Assembly (NCBI RefSeq): GCF_000380565.1
Contig: NZ_AQYJ01000027.1
Location: forward strand, 372,001-436,000
Direction of reading: 5' to 3'
Length of the DNA stretch: 64,000 nt
Source: Microbulbifer variabilis ATCC 700307
Lineage (GTDB): Bacteria > Pseudomonadota > Gammaproteobacteria > Pseudomonadales > Cellvibrionaceae
Shown one piece after another: positions 44,090 through 53,416 of the stretch (position 1 is the stretch's first letter; each line of letters begins with the position of its first letter). The position numbers were made by a program, and so were the translations under genes. The notes under the pieces are model-generated. The model was not told the DNA's origin, searched no databases, and saw only the letters and a list, made by a program, of their open reading frames with translations.

Positions 44090-44974
44090 ATGACACAACA
44101 AGAAAAGCTTTGGATCCTTGGGTGTGGTGACCTTGGGGCGCGCCTCGCGCTGAATATCGACCGGAAGAAATACAGCGTTTTCGGAATGCGTCGTAACCCA
44201 CTGGTGGCTTTGGCGAGTAAGCGCCGCGCCGATGTTGTTAACTGGCGCAGGGGAGATGCCACAAAGGCCGGTGACATTGAGCGCCTGCTGGCAGATGGTG
44301 CCGATATCATACTCGCCACATTTACCCCCGACGAACACACACCTAATGGATACCAGCGTGCTTATGTAGAGACTGCTCGGGCTCTCGCCGAGGCGATCCC
44401 GCACCTGCCTAAACCTCCGCGCCTGGTGTTTTGGGTATCTTCCACCCGGGTTTACGGTCAGAGCGGCGATGATTTTATCGATGAACAGACTCCCCCTGTC
44501 CCCAGTGGTTTTCAGGGAGAGGCTCTGCTGGCTGCGGAGGATATCATCCGCTCGGCGATGCCCGGCACTTGCATAGTGCGTTTTGCCGGTATTTATGGGC
44601 CGGGCCGTGACCGCCTGCTTTCCCAGGTACGTGCCGGACGCTGTGCCCCTCCGCAACCTCCACAGTACAGCAATCGCATTCATGTGGATGACTGCATTGG
44701 CTTTTTATTGCATCTAATTGAGAGACATAAACAGGGCTGGTCCCCAGAAAACTTATATATTGGTGCCGATAGCAAGCCGGTGCCCATGTATGAGTTGCAG
44801 CAGTGGCTGGTGAAGGCGATGGGCTATACCAGTGCCCATTTGCGCGAGATAGTGCAAACCAGTGAGCGTCGATCTAAGAAGCTCAGTAATCAGCGAATGC
44901 TGGCCAGCGGCTACGAGCTGAAGTATCCGGATTATAAAGTGGGCTATAGCGCCCTTCTTGAAGCGGAAGGGTAG
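44090..44974 (+). CDS. NAD-dependent epimerase/dehydratase-like SDR (YeeZ-like)
   Basis: 294 residues. LWILGCGDLGARLAL is an N-terminal GxGxxG-type dinucleotide loop; WVSSTRVYGQ with Ser-Thr and Tyr corresponds to the extended-SDR active site region, and CIVRFAGIYGPGRDRLL and NRIHVDDCIGFLLHLIE are typical of YeeZ/nucleoside-sugar epimerase relatives. Substrate unknown. The ATG at 44090 precedes the dinucleotide loop closely; an upstream TTG at 44054 is unlikely. A strong terminator follows. Confidence 0.85.
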   Translation: MTQQEKLWILGCGDLGARLALNIDRKKYSVFGMRRNPLVALASKRRADVVNWRRGDATKAGDIERLLADGADIILATFTPDEHTPNGYQRAYVETARALAEAIPHLPKPPRLVFWVSSTRVYGQSGDDFIDEQTPPVPSGFQGEALLAAEDIIRSAMPGTCIVRFAGIYGPGRDRLLSQVRAGRCAPPQPPQYSNRIHVDDCIGFLLHLIERHKQGWSPENLYIGADSKPVPMYELQQWLVKAMGYTSAHLREIVQTSERRSKKLSNQRMLASGYELKYPDYKVGYSALLEAEG

Positions 44975-44979
44975 AGATG

Positions 44980-45008
44980 AGCCGGGCGATTGGCCCGGCT
45001 TTATTTTG
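44980..45008 (+). terminator. Terminator of the epimerase-like gene
   Basis: Perfect 8-bp stem AGCCGGGC/GCCCGGCT with a GATTG loop and TTATTTTG tail, beginning 5 bp after the stop. ridA converges from the other side. Confidence 0.85.
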
Positions 45009-45020
45009 CATTGTAGAAAA

Positions 45021-45404
45021 TCAGGGCACCATTACGCCTTCGGCTTCAAACTGGGCCCCCAGTGGGAGCTCTTTGACGACTACAGTGGCCCGTGCTGGAT
45101 AAGGCTCCTGGAAAAATTCAGCCATGATTTCATTGACCGCAGCAAAATTACCGCTGTCGGTGATGAACAAGTTCAGCTTCACAATATGATTGAGTGAGCC
45201 ATCTGCCGCTTCACACACGGCACTCAGGTTGCGAAATACCTGGCGTGCTTCATCGGCGAAGCTGCCTGAAACCATCTGCTGATTTTTTGGGTCCAGCCCT
45301 ATCTGCCCGGATAGGTAAACCGTGTTGTTAACCTTCACCGCTTGTGAATAGGTACCAGCTGCAGCCGGAGCCTTGTCAGTTTTGATAATTGCGCGGTTGG
45401 GCAT
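45021..45404 (-). CDS. ridA: Reactive imine/enamine deaminase RidA
   Basis: 127 residues. AIIKTDKAPAAAGTYSQAVKVNNTVYLSGQIGLDP, then NLSAVCEAADGSLNHIVKLNLFITD and PARATVVVKELPLGAQFEAEGVM are the RidA/YjgF trademarks; the Arg in PARATV binds substrate. It hydrolyses 2-aminoacrylate and related imines produced by PLP enzymes. ATG at 45404 has GGAG eight bases upstream; a GTG at 45413 is the alternative. Lies downstream of spoT, as in Pseudomonas, with 132 bp between. Confidence 0.93.
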   Translation of the reverse strand: MPNRAIIKTDKAPAAAGTYSQAVKVNNTVYLSGQIGLDPKNQQMVSGSFADEARQVFRNLSAVCEAADGSLNHIVKLNLFITDSGNFAAVNEIMAEFFQEPYPARATVVVKELPLGAQFEAEGVMVP

Positions 45405-45536
45405 GCGGGGCACTCCATTACTTATTGGTATTTACGGAAAGCGGCTAAATATAACGTGCTTTGATGGCAAATGTCAGCGTTACTGGCAGCCATCATTGCA
45501 TTGCTAAGAGGCATAAATAATGAGCTGATAAGCGCC

Positions 45537-47654
45537 TTAGGGGCGGGAGATACGGATTACTGATGGCAGGTTGCGCAGTCGTTTCATCACCCTTGCCAGA
45601 TGCACCCGCCCACTCACTTCCAGCGTCAGGGAGATCACGCTATTGTGCGCATCTTTTTCATCCACATTGATTTGTTCAATGCTGGCCCCCTCCTCGGTAA
45701 TGCGGGTGGCTAGACGCGCAATAATGCCTCGCTCCGATTCAACCTCCACGCGAACATCACCGAGGAATTCTCCAGTTACGTCGGGAGACCAGTTCACCAG
45801 CATCAGGTTTTCTGGGTGTTCACGGAACTCACTGGTGTTGCGGCAGGTATCGCGGTGTACCACAACGCCTTTTCCGGAGCTGATATGACCCAGGATGGTA
45901 TCCCCGGGAATCGGGCGACAGCAGCGTGCAAAACTGATCATCATGCCCTCCTGGGCATCGATCGTCAGTGGTGAAGAAATATTGCCGGTTTCCGCCTCTT
46001 CACTGTGGGCTGGTGCCAGTAGCTTTGCGGCGGAGAAGGCGACCTTATTGCCCAGGCCTATCTCTTCGAGCAACTTGTCCAGTGTCGCGCACTTGGCTTC
46101 CTGTAGGCCACGTTCCAATTGTTCCGGAGTGAGCTCCTCCAGGCGCGTGTCGAATTTTCCCAGAGCCTTTTCCAGCAGGCGTCGTCCCAGGGCAATAGAG
46201 TCGTGGTGACGCTGGTGCTTTAGGAAGTGCCGAATTGCACTGCGCGCCTTGGCAGTGACGACAAAATTGAGCCAGTTGGGATTCGGCTGGGCACTTTTAC
46301 GGGTGAGGATTTCCACTCTCTGACCGCTTTCGAGGGGTTGCGATAGCGGCGCCAGGCGCTGATTAATACGCACCGCTACACAGGAGTTGCCGATATCCGT
46401 ATGCACCGAGTAGGCGAAATCCACGGCAGTGGCACCGGCTGGCAGGTCGACAATCTGACCTTTGGGGGTGAATACGTACACCTCATCGGGGAACAGATCG
46501 ATTTTAACGTTTTCAATAAACTCCAACGAGTCACCAGCGCGTTGCTGCATTTCCAGCAAGCCCTGCACCCAGCGGCGCGCGCGCACTTGGCTGGTGCCGC
46601 CGGTATTAATCACTTCATCTCCGGAAGCTTTGTACAACCAGTGGGCAGCAATGCCACTATTGGCCATCTCATCCATTTCCTTGGTACGAACCTGTACCTC
46701 GATTGGTACCCCATGCATGCCGAGCAAAACGGTGTGCAGTGATTGGTAGCCATTGGATTTGGGGATGGCGACGTAGTCTTTAAATTCGGAAATGACCGGC
46801 TTATACAGGCTGTGCATCACACCTAAAACCCGGTAACAGGTATCCACGCTGTCCACGATAATGCGGAAGGCGTAGACATCCATGATTTCCTTAAATGACT
46901 TCTTCTTGGCGCGCATCTTCTGATAGATGCTGTATAGATGTTTCTCGCGGCCAATGACCAGAGAGCTGATCCCCTCTCGCTGCAGGCGCAACTCGATAGC
47001 ATTCTGGATTTGTTCTAACAGCTCCTTGCGATTGCCGCGCGCGGCTACAAGGGCGGCGCGTAACCGGCTGGCGCGCAGTGGATAGATTGCGAAGAAGGCG
47101 CGGTCCTCAAACTCGATACGCACATCATTCATGCCCAGGCGATGGGCGATAGGGGCGTAGATTTCGAGGGTCTCCCGGGCGATGCGTGCGCGTTTTTGCG
47201 GTTTTAGCGCGCCCAGCGTACGCATGTTATGCAGTCGGTCAGCGAGTTTGACCAGGATTACGCGGATATCACGCGCCATGGCCAGGGCCATCTTCTGGAA
47301 GTTCTCTGCCTGCTTTTCTGCCGCACTGTCAGTTTCAAACTGGGTCAGTTTGGAGACGCCGTCGACAATATCGGCCACCTCGCTGCCAAACTGCTCAGCC
47401 AGAGCTGCCTTTGGAATCCCGGTATCCTCAATCACGTCGTGCAGCATGGCCGCGGCCAGGCTCTCGTGATCCATATGCATGCCCGCAAGGATGGTAGCCA
47501 CCGCCAGTGGGTGAGTTACATAGGGCTCGCCGGAGCGACGCTGCTGGCCGTCGTGGGCCTGCTCCGCATAGAAGTAGGCGCGACGGACTATCTGGATCTG
47601 ATCGGGGGGCAGGTATGAAGAGAGGCGGTGGGCCAGACTATCGATGGTGTGCAA
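45537..47654 (-). CDS. spoT: Bifunctional (p)ppGpp synthetase/hydrolase SpoT
   Basis: 705 residues. HD hydrolase domain (about 30-150: RRSGEPYVTHPLAVATILA, MLHDVIEDTG, KLADRLHNMRTL), synthetase domain (about 235-345: KSFKEIMDVYAFRIIV, SNGYQSLHT), TGS (about 390-450: FTPKGQIVDLPAGATAVDFAYSVHTDIG) and C-terminal ACT. Balances ppGpp made in response to fatty acid, carbon and phosphate stress. The initiation codon is TTG at 47654: an in-frame TGA lies 27 bases upstream and no ATG or GTG occurs before the conserved start, and Pseudomonas SpoT begins at this point. GAGAGG is about 11 bases upstream. Third gene after gmk and rpoZ. Confidence 0.96.
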   Translation of the reverse strand: MHTIDSLAHRLSSYLPPDQIQIVRRAYFYAEQAHDGQQRRSGEPYVTHPLAVATILAGMHMDHESLAAAMLHDVIEDTGIPKAALAEQFGSEVADIVDGVSKLTQFETDSAAEKQAENFQKMALAMARDIRVILVKLADRLHNMRTLGALKPQKRARIARETLEIYAPIAHRLGMNDVRIEFEDRAFFAIYPLRASRLRAALVAARGNRKELLEQIQNAIELRLQREGISSLVIGREKHLYSIYQKMRAKKKSFKEIMDVYAFRIIVDSVDTCYRVLGVMHSLYKPVISEFKDYVAIPKSNGYQSLHTVLLGMHGVPIEVQVRTKEMDEMANSGIAAHWLYKASGDEVINTGGTSQVRARRWVQGLLEMQQRAGDSLEFIENVKIDLFPDEVYVFTPKGQIVDLPAGATAVDFAYSVHTDIGNSCVAVRINQRLAPLSQPLESGQRVEILTRKSAQPNPNWLNFVVTAKARSAIRHFLKHQRHHDSIALGRRLLEKALGKFDTRLEELTPEQLERGLQEAKCATLDKLLEEIGLGNKVAFSAAKLLAPAHSEEAETGNISSPLTIDAQEGMMISFARCCRPIPGDTILGHISSGKGVVVHRDTCRNTSEFREHPENLMLVNWSPDVTGEFLGDVRVEVESERGIIARLATRITEEGASIEQINVDEKDAHNSVISLTLEVSGRVHLARVMKRLRNLPSVIRISRP

Positions 47655-47708
47655 TGCCGCGCGCGCCTCTCGTATAACTCATAGACTTCCAGTTCGAACA
47701 GGCCAGGA

Positions 47709-47972
47709 TCAGATTTCCTGGTCTGATAGGTAGGCCGGGGCCACCATGGGGGCCGGGGCTTCTTCGCGATCCGGCTGGTCGAGGATGCTGGCATCTACCA
47801 GGCCTTCCTCGATCTCCCGCAGGGCGATTACTGTGGGTTTATCATTCTCTTCTGGAACCATGGGATCCTGGCCGCCAGTAGCAATCTGGCGGGCGCGCTT
47901 GCTGCCCACGATAACGAGTTCGAAGCGGTTGTCGACGTGCTCGAGGCAATCTTCAACTGTGATACGTGCCAT
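47709..47972 (-). CDS. rpoZ: RNA polymerase omega subunit RpoZ
   Basis: 87 residues. [30 protein letters not shown] is the omega signature. It stabilises beta' and, with DksA, contributes to a ppGpp-binding site; its place directly before spoT is conserved. Stop and spoT start are 54 bp apart. Confidence 0.97.
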   Translation of the reverse strand: MARITVEDCLEHVDNRFELVIVGSKRARQIATGGQDPMVPEENDKPTVIALREIEEGLVDASILDQPDREEAPAPMVAPAYLSDQEI

Positions 47973-48073
47973 AAACTTTCGGTTCCATTCACTGTGCCCA
48001 TAAGGGCAAATTCTGTTCGGGAGGACCGGTTATTTTACCGGACCGCGGAGTGTACGCAATTCGATCAATCGGC

Positions 48074-48724
<651 letters not shown>

Positions 48725-48787
48725 TTATAACCGAAGCGGTTAGATTCGCGCTGTCTCAAACGGCGGGGTATGCATGGGAGGCTAAAC

Positions 48788-48861
48788 CCCGGCCGGAGTT
48801 GGGGGTATGTGTTGGGAGTTCCAGAAGTGCGCTACAGACTGCACCCCTGAGACCGGCCGGG
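48788..48861. other. Long-range inverted repeat upstream of gmk
   Basis: CCCGGCCGG (48788-48796) and CCGGCCGGG (48853-48861) can pair over 56 bases; inside, GGGGT (48801-48805) faces ACCCC (48843-48847). The element sits between the sterol desaturase stop (48925) and the gmk start (48694), both minus strand. It could be a structured leader or an elaborate terminator. Confidence 0.45.
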
Positions 48862-48924
48862 ATCGCCCAGCAGGAGTTTGCTCAATCACCACCAACATCA
48901 TGCGACTGAGGTTGCCCCTTGTTG

Positions 48925-50169
48925 CTAATCGCTAACGACAGCGACTTTATCCTCTTTGTCAGTGATTGCCAACCACCACCACATCAGCGCGCTGACAGAA
49001 ATATAGGCCATAAAAAGTGGGACAAATTGGGTATTTAGCAACGGTAATAGTGCAACCAGGAGCGCCAAGCGCAGGGGTTCCAGATATTTCACCCAGTGGT
49101 GGCCATCGAGAATGCGGCCGTTGATAACCAGGCTGAAAACCAGCAGGGCAACTACCGAGATTAGATAGGCAAAGTTCAGCGATTCGTAATACCAGAGTAA
49201 GGCCAGGGTTGCGGCGGAGTAACATAGGTGCTGGGCCAGTGCATACACACGGCGGGCATGGCGAATAGGTGGGTCGTAGCGCTGAAAATGTGCCAGGTTG
49301 GTAGAGGGTACAGGCATAGCCGCCTCGGCGTCGGCGGGCCTGTAACCGGTGCGGCGGAACCAGAGGGTGAGCTTGTCCCACCAGCTCTTTGTATACCAGG
49401 CGTCCTTAGCCATGCGTTTCAGGTGCTGAAGGTTGGCAGCAAGAGGGTCGAAGGTGTTAAGCGCTTTGCGCACACCGTAAATACAGGGCTCATGCTCAAG
49501 CTCCTCTTGATAAGTGCCAAACAGCCGGTCCCACAGAATCAGGATGCCGCCGTAGTTTTTATCCACATAGACCTTGTTTTGCGCATGGTGCACACGATGA
49601 TTGGAGGGGGTTATAAACAGCCATTCCATCCAGCGGACTTTGGGAATCTTTTGCGTGTGTACCCAGAACTGATAAATCAGATCCAGTGCACCGGCAACGA
49701 TCACCATTTCCGCCGGCAAGCCGATAAGCAATAGTGGTAGATAGAAAACCCAATCCAATTGCAGCCCGCCACTGGACTGGCGTAGGGCGGTACTCAGGTT
49801 GTAGTCCTCACTTTGATGATGCACCAGATGTTCGGCCCAAAACACATTGATTTCATGGCAGATGCGATGCTTCCAGTAATAACAGAAATCGTAGGCGATT
49901 ACGGCGATCAGCAGGTGCCAGCCGTTACTGATGGACCAGTCGAAACCCATTGCTTGGTAGTAAGGTTGTAGTAGTTGGAACAGAGGGATATAGATAATCA
50001 GGAAAAGGCTTTTATAAGTCAGTCCCAGGATTCTGCTAAGGATGCCGGTGCTGAGATTGCCCAGGGTGTCGTTAAGGCGGTAGACCCCCCAACCTCTCCA
50101 GCGGTCTAGGGCAAGCTCTGCCAGAATGGCGAACAGGAAAAAGGGGATAGCGTAGGTAATCAGACTCAC
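48925..50169 (-). CDS. Sterol desaturase / fatty acid hydroxylase superfamily protein
   Basis: 414 residues, several membrane helices. The di-iron histidine clusters are present: HRICH (101-105), HLVHH (114-118), an extra His at 171 and HRVHH (191-195). After the first 250 residues a hydrophilic loop and a second set of four membrane helices follow; this two-part layout resembles alkylglycerol monooxygenase-like proteins. Oxidises a lipid CH at the membrane; the substrate is not known. Starts with GTG (50169; AGAGGT ribosome site). The gene is not obviously linked to neighbours. Confidence 0.88.
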   Translation of the reverse strand: MSLITYAIPFFLFAILAELALDRWRGWGVYRLNDTLGNLSTGILSRILGLTYKSLFLIIYIPLFQLLQPYYQAMGFDWSISNGWHLLIAVIAYDFCYYWKHRICHEINVFWAEHLVHHQSEDYNLSTALRQSSGGLQLDWVFYLPLLLIGLPAEMVIVAGALDLIYQFWVHTQKIPKVRWMEWLFITPSNHRVHHAQNKVYVDKNYGGILILWDRLFGTYQEELEHEPCIYGVRKALNTFDPLAANLQHLKRMAKDAWYTKSWWDKLTLWFRRTGYRPADAEAAMPVPSTNLAHFQRYDPPIRHARRVYALAQHLCYSAATLALLWYYESLNFAYLISVVALLVFSLVINGRILDGHHWVKYLEPLRLALLVALLPLLNTQFVPLFMAYISVSALMWWWLAITDKEDKVAVVSD

Positions 50170-50311
50170 GGCGACCTCTTATAGTTATTGCTCGATACCG
50201 TCTTACCTGACTTTGCCATAGGGGCTGTGCAGGGCAAATGTCCGCAGGAGCTGGATTCCGAAATCCGTCAGCGTTAGTTTGAGAAGGTTAGCTTCTAAGC
50301 ACAGAATCTCC

Positions 50312-50908
50312 CTAGTTGGACGTCTGCGCCGGGGCTGGGTCAAATAGCTTCCCTATCATCTGCTCTACTGCCGCGCGGTCCGAGGTGGCACGGAGGAAAG
50401 TGCGCAGCCCGATCATTTGAACCTGTAGCTGGCGGGCGAGTAGCTCTGAATTTGTATCCTGGGGCAGCTCTCCAGCGCTTACCGCCTCCTCCACATAGAG
50501 GCGAAACTTTTCACCATGTGCAGCCAGCAAGGAGCGGGCCTCGTCCAATAGCGTCTCCTCCCCTTCATCCAGCTCAGAGATGGCTTTGGCCAATAAGCAG
50601 AGCTCGTTTGGGGCATCAACGTCATCACCAAGCAGTATGTAGCGGAAATAGGCGCGCAAGCCGCCCAGAGTGCTTGTCTCTTCTGTCATACAGCGATGGA
50701 GTAATTCATCGCGGTTTTGCGCGTAATAGGCGAGAACTTCTTTGAAAAGACCAGATTTACTGCCAAAAGCTGCATAAATACTGCCAGGTCGAAGATTGGT
50801 GGCCTGCTGCAGGTCACGGGTCGATGTGGCGTGAAATCCATTTTGCCAGAAAAGCCTAGTCGCCTTCTGTAGTACTTCCCGACGATTGAATTTCGCGGTG
50901 TTCGCCAT
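50312..50908 (-). CDS. TetR/AcrR-family repressor
   Basis: 198 residues: N-terminal HTH (NRREVLQKATRLFWQNGFHATSTRDLQQATNLRPGSIYAAFGSKSGLFKEVL), then a ligand domain. The YAAFGSKSGLF string is a common TetR DNA-binding helix end. ATG at 50908 has GGAGG; an upstream alternative at 50935 lies in the operator. It is divergent from an AhpD-like gene, and three copies of a 16-bp dyad fill the space between, one of them 11 bp from its own start; it very likely represses both genes. Confidence 0.92.
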   Translation of the reverse strand: MANTAKFNRREVLQKATRLFWQNGFHATSTRDLQQATNLRPGSIYAAFGSKSGLFKEVLAYYAQNRDELLHRCMTEETSTLGGLRAYFRYILLGDDVDAPNELCLLAKAISELDEGEETLLDEARSLLAAHGEKFRLYVEEAVSAGELPQDTNSELLARQLQVQMIGLRTFLRATSDRAAVEQMIGKLFDPAPAQTSN

Positions 50909-50919
50909 GCAGCCTCCAA

Positions 50920-50935
50920 TTGAGCAATTGCTCAA
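50920..50935. promoter_or_regulatory. TetR operator copy 1
   Basis: TTGAGCAATTGCTCAA, a perfect 16-bp palindrome, directly upstream of the tetR start. Confidence 0.75.
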
Positions 50936-50977
50936 ATTTTACCCTTTCAAGGGGTGTACGCCAATTACCATTTAATA

Positions 50978-50993
50978 TTGAACAGTCGCTCAA
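50978..50993. promoter_or_regulatory. TetR operator copy 2
   Basis: TTGAACAGTCGCTCAA, same half-sites TTGA-C and GCTCAA; it is extended by an 8-bp dyad AATATTGA/TCAATATT (50974-50981, 50990-50997). Confidence 0.75.
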
Positions 50994-51015
50994 TATTGGG
51001 TAGTCTGAGCCTCAC

Positions 51016-51031
51016 TTGATCGATCGCTCAA
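51016..51031. promoter_or_regulatory. TetR operator copy 3
   Basis: TTGATCGATCGCTCAA, 35 bp before the AhpD-like start codon. Confidence 0.75.
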
Positions 51032-51065
51032 GTATTTAACCCAAACAATGAAGGTAGGTTCAGCG

Positions 51066-51608
51066 ATGAAAGAGTTTCAAATTTACGACCTTGAAAGCGC
51101 ACCAGAAGACAGCAAACCCCTCCTACAGAAATCTCTCAAGGCATTTGGGTATATTCCTAACTTGCATGGGGTTATGGCGGAGTCTCCCCAGGCCCTTGCT
51201 GCTTACCAGGATTTACACCAGTATTTTCTGAATACTTCATTTACAGCTGAGGAAATGACAGTGGTGTGGCAAACCATCAATGTGGAGCACAACTGCCACT
51301 ACTGTGTGCCGGCACACAGTGCCATTGCCAAGGCGATGAAGGTGGCAGACGAAGTAAATGAGGCTCTTAGAAATAAGACATCCCTGCCAACTGAAAAGCT
51401 AGAAGTACTCAGGGATACCACCCTGGCGATTGTCCGTGAGCGCGGTGTGATTTCAGATGAGGTATTGGAGCGCTTTTATGCGGCTGGTTACAATCGACAG
51501 AGCCTGCTCGAGATAATTGCCGGAGTTGCGCAGAAAGTGATGAGCAATTACATCAATCATTTTGCTGATACACCGGTGGATACACAATTTGCTGCATTTG
51601 CTCGCTAG
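51066..51608 (+). CDS. Carboxymuconolactone decarboxylase/AhpD-like peroxidase-related protein
   Basis: 180 residues. The CMD motif EHNCHYCVPAHS carries Cys-77, Cys-80 and His-84 in the CxxC-x3-H order of AhpD alkylhydroperoxidases, so a thiol-based peroxidase or protein-repair role is plausible. The ATG at 51066 is preferred over 51048 because AAGGTAGG lies seven bases upstream. Divergent from the TetR gene and preceded by three operators. Followed by a symmetric terminator. Confidence 0.88.
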   Translation: MKEFQIYDLESAPEDSKPLLQKSLKAFGYIPNLHGVMAESPQALAAYQDLHQYFLNTSFTAEEMTVVWQTINVEHNCHYCVPAHSAIAKAMKVADEVNEALRNKTSLPTEKLEVLRDTTLAIVRERGVISDEVLERFYAAGYNRQSLLEIIAGVAQKVMSNYINHFADTPVDTQFAAFAR

Positions 51609-51638
51609 CTAAAACTGAATAGTTTGAGAGCAGAAAAG

Positions 51639-51664
51639 AAAAGGCCGGTAAATGCCGGCCTTTT
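51639..51664. terminator. Bidirectional terminator
   Basis: GGCCGG/CCGGCC stem flanked by AAAA and TTTT. Symmetric flanks suit both the AhpD-like gene (+) and the subtilase (-). Confidence 0.85.
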
Positions 51665-51691
51665 CCAATAATGGTAAATTTAACTTGCCGC

Positions 51692-53416
51692 TTAGGGCAC
51701 GGCTTCCGCCTCCAGGGTTGCACCAGTATAGGACCTGTAGCCGTATACGGTGATATCCCAGGTACCAGACTGCGGGTTATTGATGGTGCAGCTTTCGTTA
51801 TTGCTCGACTCTCTAGAGGTGCATGCCCATTGTGAGGCATTGCTGTGTCCCACGTACAGGTCTGCATCACCCTCGCCACCGTACATTTGTACGTTCAGGG
51901 AAGAGGTACCAGCCGCCACTTCGATAGTGAAGTCCTGCCGACTGCGCCAGCCGCCGGAGAGGTTGGTCTCTGTCCAGCTCACCCCATCGCCATTTCCGTT
52001 GCCACCGCCATCATCGCCGCTGGCCATGGCTACAGCTGCCGCCGCATCGACAATACCGGTACCACAGCTGCTGCATGAGGACGGGAAGCTACGGGCAGTG
52101 CTGGTTAGGATTGATTCCACCTCGTCCGGGCTCAGGTTCGGGTTGACTGAGTAGAGCAGCGCGGCAGCACCGGCAACGTGAGGCGCGGCCATGCTGGTGC
52201 CTTGGCTGTAGAAATAGCTATCACTGCTTGGGTTTGTTGCACCGCTGTTGTGTGTGGACAGAATACCATTCGGGTCGTTGAGGAAGCTCTGTGCTCCACC
52301 CGGTGCGGCAACATCCACTACATTGCCGTAGTTGGAGTAGTAAGAGCGCCCGCCGTTACGGTTAGTTGCTGCAACCGTAATAACTCCATTACAGCTTGCC
52401 GGGCTGAACTGGCTGGCATTGGTATTGTCATTACCAGCGGCAACTACAACGGTGGCGCCCAGGCTGCGGGCGGTATTGATAGCATTTTGGGTTGTAGTAT
52501 CACAACTACCGCCGCCACCAAGACTCAGGTTGAGTACTTGGGCTGGATTAGCATTAGTCGGCAGGCCACTGACGGAACCGCCTGCTCCCCAAATAATGCC
52601 GTCGGCAATATCAGAGGTATAACCACCACAGCGACCGAGTACACGAATCGGAACGACCTTGGCCTTATAGGCGACCCCGGCGATGCCCATATTGTTATTG
52701 GTGACCCCGGCAATAGTGCCGGCTACGTGAGTGCCGTGCCAGCTGCTGTCACTTTCTGAGGGGATACGTGGATCATCGCCACAGGCCTTATTGGTGTACC
52801 AGTCACCTGGATCAGTGGCATCGCTATCGCGGCCGTCTCCATCCACAGAGACAAAGGTATCAGAAATCATGTCATAGCCCGGCAGAATGTTGCCGACCAG
52901 ATCGGGGTGTGGGCGATAACCGGTATCAAGTACGGCGACAACAGCTCCTTCACCCTGGGTTACATCCCAAGCTGAAGGCAGGTTCAGGCCGCCGGTGGTC
53001 TCAAAATAGTGCCATTGATTGAGATAGCTCGGGTCATTAGGTGTGGCCATAGCGCGCATAATACGGTCAGGCTCGGCATACTCCACATCCGGATCCTGCT
53101 TCAGGCGGCTGATAATGGCTTCCAGCTCAGCTTTATTTTTCCGCCCCTCAAGGCGCATTACTTGTGCACCGGTAGCCATACGGCGTAGGTGACGCATCTT
53201 GTGGCCGGCGCGACGAGAAGCCTTTTCCACAGTCTCTTGGGCCATAGTGGCAGCCCGACCGACCTTGGCGTTATTTTTATATTTTACGATGATGCGATCG
53301 GTCAGCAGAGTGTTGTCCGCCTCTTCTGCATGGGCAGCGAAGGGTGCCGCGCACAGTATTGAAAGTGAGCTCGCTAAAGCTGTCTTTTGAAAAAGAGTTT
53401 TCAATGATGATTTCAT
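51692..53416 (-). CDS. Secreted S8 subtilisin-like serine protease with PPC domain
   Basis: 574 residues. Signal peptide to about residue 30 (cleavage after AHA), I9 propeptide (about 40-120), S8 catalytic domain with Asp-164 (VLDTG), His-227 (HGTHVAG), oxyanion Asn-330 (AAGND) and Ser-408 (GTSMAAPH), Gly/Asp-rich linker, and a C-terminal PPC beta-sandwich (about 485-570, YGGEGDADLYVG). Organisation matches secreted alkaline proteases of marine gammaproteobacteria, where the PPC part is removed. It would degrade extracellular protein. The following 710 bp upstream contain no gene but should hold its promoter. Confidence 0.95.
   Translation of the reverse strand: MKSSLKTLFQKTALASSLSILCAAPFAAHAEEADNTLLTDRIIVKYKNNAKVGRAATMAQETVEKASRRAGHKMRHLRRMATGAQVMRLEGRKNKAELEAIISRLKQDPDVEYAEPDRIMRAMATPNDPSYLNQWHYFETTGGLNLPSAWDVTQGEGAVVAVLDTGYRPHPDLVGNILPGYDMISDTFVSVDGDGRDSDATDPGDWYTNKACGDDPRIPSESDSSWHGTHVAGTIAGVTNNNMGIAGVAYKAKVVPIRVLGRCGGYTSDIADGIIWGAGGSVSGLPTNANPAQVLNLSLGGGGSCDTTTQNAINTARSLGATVVVAAGNDNTNASQFSPASCNGVITVAATNRNGGRSYYSNYGNVVDVAAPGGAQSFLNDPNGILSTHNSGATNPSSDSYFYSQGTSMAAPHVAGAAALLYSVNPNLSPDEVESILTSTARSFPSSCSSCGTGIVDAAAAVAMASGDDGGGNGNGDGVSWTETNLSGGWRSRQDFTIEVAAGTSSLNVQMYGGEGDADLYVGHSNASQWACTSRESSNNESCTINNPQSGTWDITVYGYRSYTGATLEAEAVP

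Noticed and set aside
43946-44683. 245-codon open frame antisense to the epimerase-like gene
   Set aside because: The sense product has a clear dinucleotide motif and SDR strings; the antisense product resembles nothing.
52178-52759. 193-codon open frame antisense to the subtilase
   Set aside because: It mirrors the catalytic domain of a clear S8 protease.
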